From assembly GCA_002770955.1 (NCBI GenBank), contig PCUH01000111.1, positions 6,946 through 23,419 of the forward strand: 16,474 nt of DNA. The letters are read 5' to 3'. The stretch is from Flavobacteriales bacterium CG18_big_fil_WC_8_21_14_2_50_32_9 (GTDB lineage Bacteria; Bacteroidota; Bacteroidia; Flavobacteriales_E; Vicingaceae). Below are positions 7,866-15,186 of this stretch, in pieces (positions within the stretch are counted from its first letter, which is position 1; each line of letters opens with the position of its first letter). The translations under genes were made by a program, and so were the position numbers. The notes beneath the pieces are model-generated. The model had not been told where the DNA came from, did not search any database, and saw only the letters and a list, made by a program, of their open reading frames with translations.

Positions 7866-10043
7866 TTATTTATCTTTTTGAGTTTTTATTTGATTGTAGG
7901 TATCATAAATATATGATTTCATTATATCATCATAATCTTTCATTTTCACATAATCTTCTTTCGACATTAAAAAATCATAATTAGTAATATCAACCAAATA
8001 AGTGTAGTAAAATGTATGGTTTTCTGGTGTTACAGCGTAATAAATGCCTAATGGGATACCTATACCATATATAACTACAGCACCAGCAATAAATCCCCAT
8101 TTGTCTTTTCTCGCTCTTAGCGAATACATACCTGTCCAACCAAAATAGTTGGTGTTGTATTTTTTAGCTAAGTCATCAGTAAATAATTTACAGTAAGGGT
8201 AAATATGAATATTATGATGGTCGAACCTTTCACTCATCCACTCATTTAGCAAACTCATATCGTTATATTTTTCTGTAGATTCAAAATAAGTATTACTTAT
8301 AATGTTCAAATCTACACCTGCTTTTTTAGCACAAAATTCATTTACACCAATAAAATCCTCTTTTCTGGATTCAGAAAACACATATTGTTCGCTAATTTTT
8401 TTTCTTAAGTCAATTCTTTTGTAATTCGGAGATACCATTACTACTTTGTCTATACCTAAAGCTCTTCCAATTTTATTTTTTTTTCTTTCGGATATATTTT
8501 CAACCTCGTAATCATTTCCATTTTTAACGTTCCCAACATATTCTTTTTCATATTTATTAATTAAATCATTAAATTCTTCATTTTGAAATAGGTTAACAAA
8601 AGCATATTTTATTTCATCTTCAGTAACTTCTGAATTTTTTATGATTCTATCATATTTACTTATGTTGGAAGAATCTTTTGGGAGAGTATTTTCTTCTTCA
8701 ATAATAGGAAATGCTTTTTTATAATCTAATTTTCTTGCTCCCGATTCCATAACCAATTCATAAAGAGCATCTTTAGCAATGGTGGCTATAAATTCATCAT
8801 CTTTAAAGTCTTGTTTTAATTCCCATAAATATTTAACAGCAATGGTGTTCAGTGTTTTCTTTTCCATCTTTTCAAACATATAATTCACCTGCTGAGATTG
8901 ACCTTGTACTTTTTCATAATCTGTTAATACATTATATAGTTTTCCATCATTTCTATATTTAGATAAGGCATATAAACAATAAGCAATATTGGTTCTTAAA
9001 AATTTATTTGTGGGATATTTTTTTAGCAAAAGATAGCTGTTGTAAAACGATTCTGCATACTTCCTGTCTTTTGTAAATAAATTAGAAAGTTCAAATCGGG
9101 CTAATAACTGGATGTCGTAAAATTCTTTTTCAGAGTTAATGAACTTAACTCTTCCAGCGTTTGATTTTCCTTCGATTTCAGAAGCCACTATAGACCTTCT
9201 TTTATTTGTGTTCGGGTGTGTTAAATATTGATCATCTCCATCGTCAATTGCTTCGATAGCTTTGAGTTCTTTTTTGAAATATTCACTCGAAAGTGTAAAG
9301 TTAGTGTCATTAAAATAAGTTGTATCAAAAGGAATATCGTCAATCGGAATATGTGCGTATTGAAGAATATAAAAAACAGAGTGTAGTTCTTCTAAGCTAT
9401 AATTTGATTTTAAATAAAACTTAAGTCCTTCAACATCAGCTTCTAGTTCTAGTTCCTTTGAGTATTTACTTTTGTTTAGTTCTTTATTCCAATTTTCTCT
9501 TTGGTATTTTCCATCACCTCTTTCAATTCTTTCATTTTCAACATATCCAGTTCTTGCGTGAGAATTAGTGTAATGTATGATTTCATGCGATAAAATAAAC
9601 GCTAATTGAGCTTCATTTTCTAATTGAGCTAACAATCCTACGGTTATAAAAATGCTTCCTCTGTCAGTAGCAAATGCGTTCACCGATTGTGATTTCAGAA
9701 CATAAAACTGCAGTTTTTTTCTAAGTTCTAAATCATCTTTCAACAGTTCATCAGCAACCTTAGAAATGTATTGACATAGTTTTTCATTATAAAGTATTGC
9801 TCCATTAGAAAGTACTTTGTCAATAAAATAATGACTTTCTAAAATAAAACGCTCGGTAGATTTTCTGTCCGTTCTAGTCTCATTTTTAGAAATAGATTCT
9901 TTTTCTTGTTTTACTTTTTCTGAAGATAAAATATTAAATTCTGCTGGAACCTCGCCCTCTGATTGTAATCCGTTAAAATTAATTATGTCTTGACCATTTA
10001 ATTGAAAACACAATAAAAGGAATAATGCTAAGCTAAGTCTCAT
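7866..10043 (-). CDS. M48-family zinc metalloprotease with long C-terminal extension
   Basis: This 725-aa exported protein has a signal peptide at about residues 1-18. The peptidase region (about 80-290) holds the zinc motif HEIIH at 153-157 (in LSHEIIHYTNSH) and the third-ligand ELEAD at 199-203. THPNTNKR at 275-282 matches the His-Pro motif of BepA/YfgC-type periplasmic proteases. FATDRGSIFITVGLL at 124-138 is also typical of M48. Residues about 305-430 look helical and TPR-like, as in BepA. The remaining ~290 residues match nothing I know and include a hydrophobic segment at about 649-671 (GFIAGAVVIYGIGIPLGIYY), possibly a membrane anchor. BepA-like enzymes are about 490 aa, so this one is much longer. 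It is the first gene of a tight minus-strand cluster. By homology it may degrade or help fold outer-membrane proteins, but substrates are unknown. Confidence 0.86.
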   Translation of the reverse strand: MRLSLALFLLLCFQLNGQDIINFNGLQSEGEVPAEFNILSSEKVKQEKESISKNETRTDRKSTERFILESHYFIDKVLSNGAILYNEKLCQYISKVADELLKDDLELRKKLQFYVLKSQSVNAFATDRGSIFITVGLLAQLENEAQLAFILSHEIIHYTNSHARTGYVENERIERGDGKYQRENWNKELNKSKYSKELELEADVEGLKFYLKSNYSLEELHSVFYILQYAHIPIDDIPFDTTYFNDTNFTLSSEYFKKELKAIEAIDDGDDQYLTHPNTNKRRSIVASEIEGKSNAGRVKFINSEKEFYDIQLLARFELSNLFTKDRKYAESFYNSYLLLKKYPTNKFLRTNIAYCLYALSKYRNDGKLYNVLTDYEKVQGQSQQVNYMFEKMEKKTLNTIAVKYLWELKQDFKDDEFIATIAKDALYELVMESGARKLDYKKAFPIIEEENTLPKDSSNISKYDRIIKNSEVTEDEIKYAFVNLFQNEEFNDLINKYEKEYVGNVKNGNDYEVENISERKKNKIGRALGIDKVVMVSPNYKRIDLRKKISEQYVFSESRKEDFIGVNEFCAKKAGVDLNIISNTYFESTEKYNDMSLLNEWMSERFDHHNIHIYPYCKLFTDDLAKKYNTNYFGWTGMYSLRARKDKWGFIAGAVVIYGIGIPLGIYYAVTPENHTFYYTYLVDITNYDFLMSKEDYVKMKDYDDIMKSYIYDTYNQIKTQKDK

Positions 10044-10084
10044 TGTTTATAGTGAAAAGAAAGTTGTTGAACTTTGCAATTATA

Positions 10085-10092
10085 CAAATATA
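10085..10092 (-). promoter_or_regulatory. Putative -7 element for the M48 protease operon
   Basis: The minus strand reads TATATTTG, a full match to TAnnTTTG, 42 bp upstream of the protease ATG and downstream of the cold-shock terminator. No TTG stands at the expected -33 spacing. It is the best promoter candidate in the 113-bp gap between that terminator and the gene. Confidence 0.4.
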
Positions 10093-10156
10093 TATCGTTA
10101 AATGATAAGATTAAAATGATTTTTTTACATTTTTTAAATTAGATAGAACAAAAAAA

Positions 10157-10182
10157 GCCTCTCAAACATTTGTTTGAGAGGC
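10157..10182 (-). terminator. Strong terminator of the cold-shock gene
   Basis: A perfect 11-bp stem (arms 10157-10167 and 10172-10182) with a 4-nt loop is followed on the minus strand by seven or more U (plus-strand A run ending at 10156). It lies 36 bp past the stop of the cold-shock gene and should insulate it from the protease operon. On the plus strand a weaker T-rich tail follows, so it may work in both directions. Confidence 0.9.
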
Positions 10183-10218
10183 TTTCTTAAGTAATTGGTA
10201 ATAAAAAATATATATTTC

Positions 10219-10410
10219 TTATTGAACGTGCACATTAATTGCTTTTGGTCCTCTGTCGCTATCTTCGATATCGAAAGAAACACTATCGCCTTCGTTTAAT
10301 GGTTGATTACTTGATGAATGGTGTACAAAGATGTCTTTACTTCCGTCTTCTGGTGAAATAAATCCCCAACCTTTTTCATCATTAAAAAATTTTACTGTTC
10401 CGTTTTGCAT
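10219..10410 (-). CDS. Cold-shock domain protein (CspA family)
   Basis: This 63-aa single-domain OB-fold protein binds single-stranded RNA and DNA and melts RNA structure. Both RNA-binding motifs are present: KGWGFI at 13-18 (RNP1 region; KGFGFI or KGYGFI in many relatives) and DIFVHHSS at 26-33 (RNP2). The N-terminal phrase MQNGTVKFFNDEKGWGFI and the end GPKAINVHVQ fit the family. The length is typical of the Bacteroidota form (about 63-70 aa). It has its own promoter-like element and a strong terminator, so it is probably a monocistronic, highly expressed gene. The leader inferred from the -7 element is too short for the long thermosensor leader of E. coli cspA. Confidence 0.97.
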   Translation of the reverse strand: MQNGTVKFFNDEKGWGFISPEDGSKDIFVHHSSSNQPLNEGDSVSFDIEDSDRGPKAINVHVQ

Positions 10411-10437
10411 TTCATTAAATTATTAATTATTAAAGTG

Positions 10438-10464
10438 CAAATTTACTTAAAAAAGTAATAACAA
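10438..10464 (-). promoter_or_regulatory. Putative cold-shock gene promoter
   Basis: The minus strand carries TTG (plus 10462-10464), a 16-nt spacer and TAAATTTG (plus 10438-10445), a full match to the Bacteroidota -7 consensus TAnnTTTG with a TTG upstream box. The -7 element is 27 bp before the ATG at 10410, which gives a leader of about 20 nt. The spacer is slightly short. Confidence 0.55.
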
Positions 10465-10502
10465 CAGATTTTTATGAAAATAATTCCATAAACAGTAAAA
10501 AA

Positions 10503-10697
10503 TTAATTATTCTTCACTAAAATTGGCGTTAAACAATATTGCTTTCCAAAATTTTGAATAACCCAATCCATCAATTCATTAATTTCATCTTCTAATAAAT
10601 ATTGGTAGGATTTAGCTAACTCTTTTCTAAAAAGCTTTACGTCAAAACTTACCTTTTTAAGTATGGTTTTTGCGTACTCTAGTTTGTTTTGCTTCAT
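10503..10697 (-). CDS. Small conserved-looking protein of unknown function
   Basis: This 64-aa protein is charged and predicted mostly helical. It starts MKQNKLEYAKTILKKVSFD and continues with two amphipathic helices ending near LMDWVIQNFGK. It has no signal peptide or membrane segment, so it is probably cytosolic. From memory, proteins with a similar opening (LEYAKTIL.KVSFD..LF.KEL) occur in other Bacteroidota, sometimes near cold-shock genes, but no function is known to me. Support for a real gene: an AT-rich leader with promoter-like boxes, a clean stop 92 bp before the cold-shock start, and amino-acid use like its neighbours. The cold-shock gene has its own promoter, so co-transcription is possible but not required. 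Confidence 0.75.
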   Translation of the reverse strand: MKQNKLEYAKTILKKVSFDVKLFRKELAKSYQYLLEDEINELMDWVIQNFGKQYCLTPILVKNN

Positions 10698-10721
10698 ATT
10701 TTTTACTTTTTCTTAACTTGT

Positions 10722-10752
10722 TAAAGGTAATTATTTATTTTTTAAGAAACAA
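10722..10752 (-). promoter_or_regulatory. Weak promoter candidate for the 64-aa gene
   Basis: On the minus strand TTG (plus 10750-10752) is followed after 20 nt by TACCTTTA (plus 10722-10729), one mismatch from TAnnTTTG, 24 bp before the ATG at 10697. The spacing is good, but the motif is imperfect. Confidence 0.35.
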
Positions 10753-10882
10753 TGATACCTTTTACTCTTTTTTTTTATAAATGTTTCATTCTTCAATTGC
10801 TAAAACCATTTTTTTTACTAATTATTATTGGCTACTTTTACTTTTAACAAATTTTAATACTTTCTATCAAAATTACAACACA

Positions 10883-12631
10883 ATGAAATTATTTTTAACA
10901 GTACTTAATCTGCTTATATTTAGTGTTTTATTAAGAGCATCATCTATAAATTATGAGGTTTCAATGTCCGAACCTCACACGCATTATTTTGAGGTGAAAA
11001 TGACAATTATCGACTATCAAAAGGAATATATTGATGTGCAAATGCCTGTTTGGGCTCCAGGTTCTTATTTAATCCGAGAATTTGCAAAAAGTATTGATGA
11101 AGTAACGGCAACTTTCAATAAAAAAATCCTGAAAGTAGAGAAAATAAATAAAAATACTTGGAGAATATTTTCACAAAAAGCAAAAGAAATTAATGTTTCT
11201 TATAAAGTATATGCTTTTGAAATGAGTGTAAGGACAAGTTTTTTAGATGCATCTCATGGCTATTTTAATGGAACAAGCATTTTTATGTTTGTAGATGAAT
11301 TAAGAAATCAACCTTCAAAAGTTACAATTTATCCGTATAAAGAATGGAAAAAAGTTTCAACAGCATTGCCAAAAACAGCTGATAAAGGCTTTGTTTATTC
11401 GGCAACTAATTATGATGTGTTGGTGGATGCTCCTTTTGAAATTGGCAATCACGTAACTTTTGATTTTACTGCGGCTGGGGTATTGCACAATGTAGCTATG
11501 TATGGCGAAGGAAACTACAACATAGAAACTTTAAAAACTGATATGGCTAAAGTAGTTGAGGCTTGTACGGCTGTTTTTGGCGAAAATCCGAACAAAGATT
11601 ATTTGTTTATTATTCATAATTTAACTGTTGGAAGTGGTGGTTTGGAACACCTTAATTCAACAACATTGCAAGTGAACAGGTGGACGTATAACGAAACTAG
11701 TTACAAAGGATTTTTGAGCTTGGTAGCTCATGAATATTTTCATTTGTGGAATGTGAAACGAGTTAGACCAATTGAATTAGGTCCTTTTGATTATAATAAT
11801 GAAAATTACACTACCTTACTTTGGGTAATGGAAGGATTTACAAGCTACTACGATGAATTGCTTTTGCTTAGAGCTGGTTTTTATACCGAAGAGGAGTTGA
11901 TAAGAAAATTTTCAGGGTCAATAAATTATGTTGAAAATCAACCAGGAAACAAAGTGCAATCACTTGCTCATTCAAGTTTTGATGCTTGGATTAAAGCCTA
12001 CAGACCTACTGAAAATAGTGCAAACACAACAATTACTTATTATTCTAAGGGTGGTATAGTTGCTAATATGTTAGATTTGATGATTATTGACCAAACGAAG
12101 GGAGCTAAAAATTTGGATGATGTAATGAAATACTTATATCAAGAATATTATAAAAAACAAAACAGAGGGTTTACTCCAAAGGAAGTACAGCAGGCATTAG
12201 AAAAAGTGAGTGGGTTAAAACTAAATGATTTCTTTGAAAATTATATTTATGGAACGCAAACATTTGATTATAAAACTGTTTTTGGATACGCCAATACAGA
12301 CGTAGATATTTTTTCTGAAAAAAGCTTGAGTTTAGGTGTTTCTTTAACAGGAAATGTGGTGCGAAACGTAAAAAGAAATACCATGGGTTATGATGGGGGG
12401 CTTAATGTAAATGATGAAATTTTAGCAATCAATGGCTTCCGATTTAGTGATAATTTTGCTGCTATTATTGAAGATAAAAAAGTAGGAGAAGTGTTGGATG
12501 TTTTAATTAGCAGAGATAATTTAATTCAAATATTAAAAATTCCTTTAAAAGAAAGTGAATTTATTCGTTATATGATTTCATCACCTAAAGAAAAAAATAG
12601 CATTTATACGAAGTGGATGGCGGTTAATTAA
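10883..12631 (+). CDS. M61-family metallopeptidase with PDZ domain, secreted
   Basis: I place the start at 10883, giving 582 aa that begin with a signal peptide (MKLFLTVLNLLIFSVLL). An ATG at 10781 would add 34 residues that hide this signal. Residues 20-240 form the N-terminal beta domain with the family phrase WAPGSYLIREFAK. Then come GSGGLEH (250-256), the zinc motif HEYFH (283-287, in VAHEYFHLWNVKR) and the third ligand Glu317 in MEGFTSYY. This matches gluzincin peptidases of family M61 (glycyl aminopeptidase). A PDZ domain lies at about 484-555 (GYDGGLNVNDEILAINGF). The usual length is about 580-630 aa and no key residue is missing. The likely location is the periplasm or outside the cell, cleaving N-terminal Gly or Ala peptides; specificity is inferred. 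It is divergent from the 64-aa gene, and no strong promoter motif was found. Confidence 0.92.
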   Translation: MKLFLTVLNLLIFSVLLRASSINYEVSMSEPHTHYFEVKMTIIDYQKEYIDVQMPVWAPGSYLIREFAKSIDEVTATFNKKILKVEKINKNTWRIFSQKAKEINVSYKVYAFEMSVRTSFLDASHGYFNGTSIFMFVDELRNQPSKVTIYPYKEWKKVSTALPKTADKGFVYSATNYDVLVDAPFEIGNHVTFDFTAAGVLHNVAMYGEGNYNIETLKTDMAKVVEACTAVFGENPNKDYLFIIHNLTVGSGGLEHLNSTTLQVNRWTYNETSYKGFLSLVAHEYFHLWNVKRVRPIELGPFDYNNENYTTLLWVMEGFTSYYDELLLLRAGFYTEEELIRKFSGSINYVENQPGNKVQSLAHSSFDAWIKAYRPTENSANTTITYYSKGGIVANMLDLMIIDQTKGAKNLDDVMKYLYQEYYKKQNRGFTPKEVQQALEKVSGLKLNDFFENYIYGTQTFDYKTVFGYANTDVDIFSEKSLSLGVSLTGNVVRNVKRNTMGYDGGLNVNDEILAINGFRFSDNFAAIIEDKKVGEVLDVLISRDNLIQILKIPLKESEFIRYMISSPKEKNSIYTKWMAVN

Positions 12632-12846
12632 TGTGATAATGAATTAATGTAGCAATTTGAAAATTAGACATAAGATATGAGACTACCTGAGTTGCGTCTT
12701 TGCGAGAGAAAAAACGAGAATTAAAAAACGTATGAAATAAGCCATGAGCAAAAATACTCACCAATAACAATGAATATTTAATATGGCGATTCCATTAACT
12801 TGTCCAGCGTATCGGGATGACATATAAAAAACAATAAAATATACAG
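12632..12846. other. 215-bp intergenic stretch with short repeats
   Basis: No gene or convincing terminator is seen between the M61 gene and folA. It holds a tandem pair of 8-bp units, TTGCGTCT and TTGCGAGA (12692-12707). It also contains a segment around 12800-12822 reading CCAGCGTATCGGGATGACAT, which is more GC-rich than its surroundings and looks unlike the flanking spacer. The folA promoter should be here, but no full TAnnTTTG element was found. Confidence 0.5.
12692..12707 (+). repeat. Tandem pair of GCG-phased 8-bp units
   Basis: TTGCGTCT is followed directly by TTGCGAGA, so the two units share the first five bases. It is a short degenerate repeat in non-coding DNA, similar in style to the repeat at 15141-15168. 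Confidence 0.4.
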
Positions 12847-13356
12847 ATGAAAATATCACTTATCGTTGCTGTTGCTGAAAACAATGTGATTGGAAAAAAC
12901 AATGCACTCATTTGGCATTTACCCAAAGATATGCAGTATTTTAAGAAAATAACAGAAGGACATCATATCATAACAGGACGAAAAAATTACATTTCTATTC
13001 CAGAAAAATTCAGGCCACTACAAAATAGAACCAATATAATACTTACACATCAAAAAGATTTTAAAGAAGATAATTGTATAATTCTTCATACGTTGGAAGA
13101 TGCCATCTCATTTGCAAAAAACAACAACGAAAAGGAATTATTTATTATTGGTGGTGGACAAATTTATAGAGAAGCAATAGAAAAAAATGTAGTGGATAAA
13201 ATGTATATTACGCATGTTCATCAAGCATTTGAAGGCGATATTTATTTTCCAGAAATTGATACAACTCAATGGAAAATAGTGGGTTCTGAAAAATATGAAA
13301 AAGATGAAAAACATAAGTATTCTTTTACTTTTGTGGAATATCAAAAAATAAATTAA
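12847..13356 (+). CDS. folA: Dihydrofolate reductase
   Basis: This 169-aa cytosolic enzyme reduces dihydrofolate to tetrahydrofolate with NADPH. Motifs: the start MKISLIVAVAENNVIGKNNALIW fits the family, as does WHLPKDMQYF at 23-32 with the catalytic Asp28. TGRKNYISIP (43-52) and NRTNIILT (60-67) form the NADPH-binding region, and IGGGQIY at 101-107 is the second cofactor motif. The end FTFVEYQK is also typical. Length is normal. The usual Met before GRK is Thr43 here, and the Thr after GRK is Asn, a variant of the cofactor motif; the trimethoprim response cannot be judged from this. A lipoprotein gene follows after 29 bp and could be co-transcribed. No thymidylate synthase gene is adjacent. 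Confidence 0.96.
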   Translation: MKISLIVAVAENNVIGKNNALIWHLPKDMQYFKKITEGHHIITGRKNYISIPEKFRPLQNRTNIILTHQKDFKEDNCIILHTLEDAISFAKNNNEKELFIIGGGQIYREAIEKNVVDKMYITHVHQAFEGDIYFPEIDTTQWKIVGSEKYEKDEKHKYSFTFVEYQKIN

Positions 13357-13385
13357 TTTTAAACTGTTTTTTAAAACGTAGGATT

Positions 13386-14192
13386 ATGCAGAAAATAATG
13401 GTTTCTTTTTTACTGATAAGCTTTTTAGCACAGTATAGTTGTAGAAAATCCGACAGAGATGATGACAAAACAACCAACACTTCTCAGGATTATGCCATGG
13501 TGCAATCTATGGCACTAAATGTTAATAAAATTATCCATCAAGCAGCATTGAGTTCTCAAGGTATTTCTGCCAATAATTTAACTACTGCAACCACTATTTT
13601 TGGTTGTGATACACTAATAGTAGATACGGTTTCTTCTCCTATGTCTATCATTGTTCAATTTACTGATTGTAGTGTCAGTGGAATAGTGAGAAATGGAATA
13701 ATAAAAGCAACATTTAGTTCAAAATATGATATGGCTGGGGCTAATGTTAACATTAGTTTTATTGATTATACGCATAATGGAATGCCTGTTTCAGGAGCTA
13801 TTAAAGTAGTTAACACAGGAATAAATAATGGCAATCCTACCTATAATTTTTCTACCAATGAATTGAAAGTAGAAGAAGGTTGGAAAAACAGAGCGATTTA
13901 TTGGAATGCCAACCAATCTTTAACCCAAACTTCAGGAGAAACTACTGCTGATTTTTTGGATGATAGTTATACAGTTACAGGAATTTCTAATGGAAGAACC
14001 TATGCAGGAAATGCATTTACTACCAACACAGAAGGATTAAACTTTTTAGGAAATTGCAATTGGGTTTCTTCAGGAATTGCCACAGTGAGTCCTGCAAATT
14101 TGGCGGTTAGGACATTGGATTTTGGATCAGGTTGCGACAATAATGCGGTAGTTACTTTGTTTGAAAAACAACATGAAATAGCTTTTCCTTAA
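13386..14192 (+). CDS. Putative surface lipoprotein, unknown function
   Basis: This 268-aa protein has a lipoprotein-type signal: a hydrophobic stretch (MVSFLLISFLAQ) leading to Cys19, followed at once by a charged run (RKSDRDDDK). Such acidic runs after the cysteine act as surface-export signals in Bacteroidota. The lipobox (QYSC) is imperfect. The mature part is rich in Thr, Asn, Ser and Gly with alternating strands, suggesting an all-beta fold. It contains a few Cys (GCDT, TDCS, GNCN and GSGCDN) that could form disulfides. No characterised domain is recognised. It starts 29 bp after folA and ends 10 bp before a 33-bp palindrome. Co-transcription with folA is likely from spacing, but a functional link is not. 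Confidence 0.7.
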   Translation: MQKIMVSFLLISFLAQYSCRKSDRDDDKTTNTSQDYAMVQSMALNVNKIIHQAALSSQGISANNLTTATTIFGCDTLIVDTVSSPMSIIVQFTDCSVSGIVRNGIIKATFSSKYDMAGANVNISFIDYTHNGMPVSGAIKVVNTGINNGNPTYNFSTNELKVEEGWKNRAIYWNANQSLTQTSGETTADFLDDSYTVTGISNGRTYAGNAFTTNTEGLNFLGNCNWVSSGIATVSPANLAVRTLDFGSGCDNNAVVTLFEKQHEIAFP

Positions 14193-14201
14193 AAATAAAT
14201 G

Positions 14202-14234
14202 AACTTTCCAAAAGTTTAAAACTTTTGGAAAGTT
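14202..14234. repeat. 33-bp palindrome upstream of the flavin-reductase-like gene
   Basis: Two perfect 16-bp inverted arms (14202-14217 and 14219-14234) flank one central base. The arm starts AACTTTCC and ends AAAAGTTT, and is itself nearly palindromic. It lies between the lipoprotein stop and the ATG at 14249. It could act as a terminator (weak T tract), a regulator-binding site, or a mobile intergenic element; the sequence does not decide between these. Confidence 0.8.
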
Positions 14235-14248
14235 AAATTCAAAAATAG

Positions 14249-15085
14249 ATGCTTACAATAGACCCTAAAGAAATACCAGTACCCAAACTACATCATTATT
14301 TATTGGGAGGTGTTGGTCCAAGACCAATTGCGTTGGCAAGCACAGTGGATAAAGACGGAAATCCAAATTTAAGCCCGTTTAGTTTTTTCAATGTGTTTAG
14401 TGCCAATCCACCCATCATGGTTTTTTCTCCTGCCAGAAGTGGTAGAACAGGAGCTACAAAAAATACGTTCGACAATGTGAAGGAAACCAGAGAGGTGGTA
14501 ATAAATGTGGTAACGTATGCTATTGTGCAACAAGTTTCACTAGCTAGTTCTCCTTACGAAAAAGGCGTAAATGAATTTATTAAATCAGGATTAACGCCTG
14601 TTGCTTCAGATTTAGTAAAACCGTTCAGGGTAAAAGAATCTCCTGTGCAATTTGAGTGTAAAGTAAATGACATTATTGAGTTGGGACAAAATGGCGGAGC
14701 AGGAAATTTAGTAATTTGTGAAGTGTTAAAAATCCATATCAATGAGAATGTGTTGGATGAAAATGATATGATAGACCAACAAAAGATAGATTTAGTAAGC
14801 CGTATGGGTGGAAACTGGTATTGCCGAGCCGACCAACATGCTATGTTTGAAGTAGCCAAGCCCATCACCACTATTGGAATAGGAGTAGATGCTATTCCTG
14901 AAAAAATTAGAAACAGTAACATTTTAACAGGAAATGAATTAGGATTGTTGGGCAGTGTGGAAGAACTTCCTTCTTCTGAAGAAGTAGCAGCTTATCACTA
15001 TGATGGCACTAATTCTCACCAAGATGCACATGTTTTACTCCAACAAGGTAGAGTAATAGATGCATGGAAAGTGTTGTTGAAATAG
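14249..15085 (+). CDS. Flavin reductase-like FMN-binding protein
   Basis: This 278-aa cytosolic protein belongs to the flavin reductase / flavoredoxin-like family (COG1853 type), which binds FMN in a split-barrel fold and transfers electrons from NAD(P)H or to partner oxygenases. Residues 22-61 carry the family opening, with GPRPIALASTVDKDGNPNL then SPFSFFNVFSANPP and FSP. KNTFDNVKETREVVINVV at 71-88 and VSRMGGNWYCR at 183-193 also fit. Length fits the longer clade of this family (about 280-290 aa). No partner oxygenase lies next to it, so the physiological acceptor is unknown. The gene has a 33-bp palindrome 15 bp before its ATG and another 4 bp after its stop. It may be its own transcription unit. 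Confidence 0.88.
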   Translation: MLTIDPKEIPVPKLHHYLLGGVGPRPIALASTVDKDGNPNLSPFSFFNVFSANPPIMVFSPARSGRTGATKNTFDNVKETREVVINVVTYAIVQQVSLASSPYEKGVNEFIKSGLTPVASDLVKPFRVKESPVQFECKVNDIIELGQNGGAGNLVICEVLKIHINENVLDENDMIDQQKIDLVSRMGGNWYCRADQHAMFEVAKPITTIGIGVDAIPEKIRNSNILTGNELGLLGSVEELPSSEEVAAYHYDGTNSHQDAHVLLQQGRVIDAWKVLLK

Positions 15086-15088
15086 TGA

Positions 15089-15121
15089 AAACCTTGAAGG
15101 TTTTTAAAACCTTCAAGGTTT
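15089..15121. repeat. 33-bp palindrome just after the flavin-reductase-like gene
   Basis: Two perfect 16-bp arms (15089-15104 and 15106-15121) flank one central base. The arm contains AACCTTGAAGGTT, itself a perfect palindrome around a central G. It starts 4 bp past the stop codon. Position and stability suit a transcription terminator or 3'-end stabiliser, although no long T tract follows on the plus strand. It has exactly the architecture of the element at 14202-14234. Confidence 0.8.
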
Positions 15122-15140
15122 AAGGATTAATTGAAAAATT

Positions 15141-15168
15141 ATCTGCGGTAATTTGTGTAATTTGCGGA
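15141..15168 (+). repeat. Three degenerate GCG-phased 9-10-bp units
   Basis: ATCTGCGGTA, ATTTGTGTA and ATTTGCGGA follow each other head to tail in the 101-bp gap between the flavin-reductase-like gene and the transporter gene. It is non-coding, and the units are imperfect. Confidence 0.45.
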
Positions 15169-15186
15169 AAAAAATTATAAACTAAC

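Noticed and set aside
10781..10882. N-terminal extension of the M61 peptidase from an ATG at 10781
   Set aside because: The 34 extra residues precede a normal signal peptide that starts at the ATG at 10883, and a peptide export signal should be N-terminal.
12766..12831. Short 21-codon minus-strand frame in the folA upstream gap
   Set aside because: It is too short, has no homologue known to me and lies over a suspected repeat fragment.
14554..14922. 122-codon open frame on the minus strand
   Set aside because: It is antisense to the well-supported flavin-reductase-like gene, and its Cys/Ser/Phe-rich product looks like a shadow.
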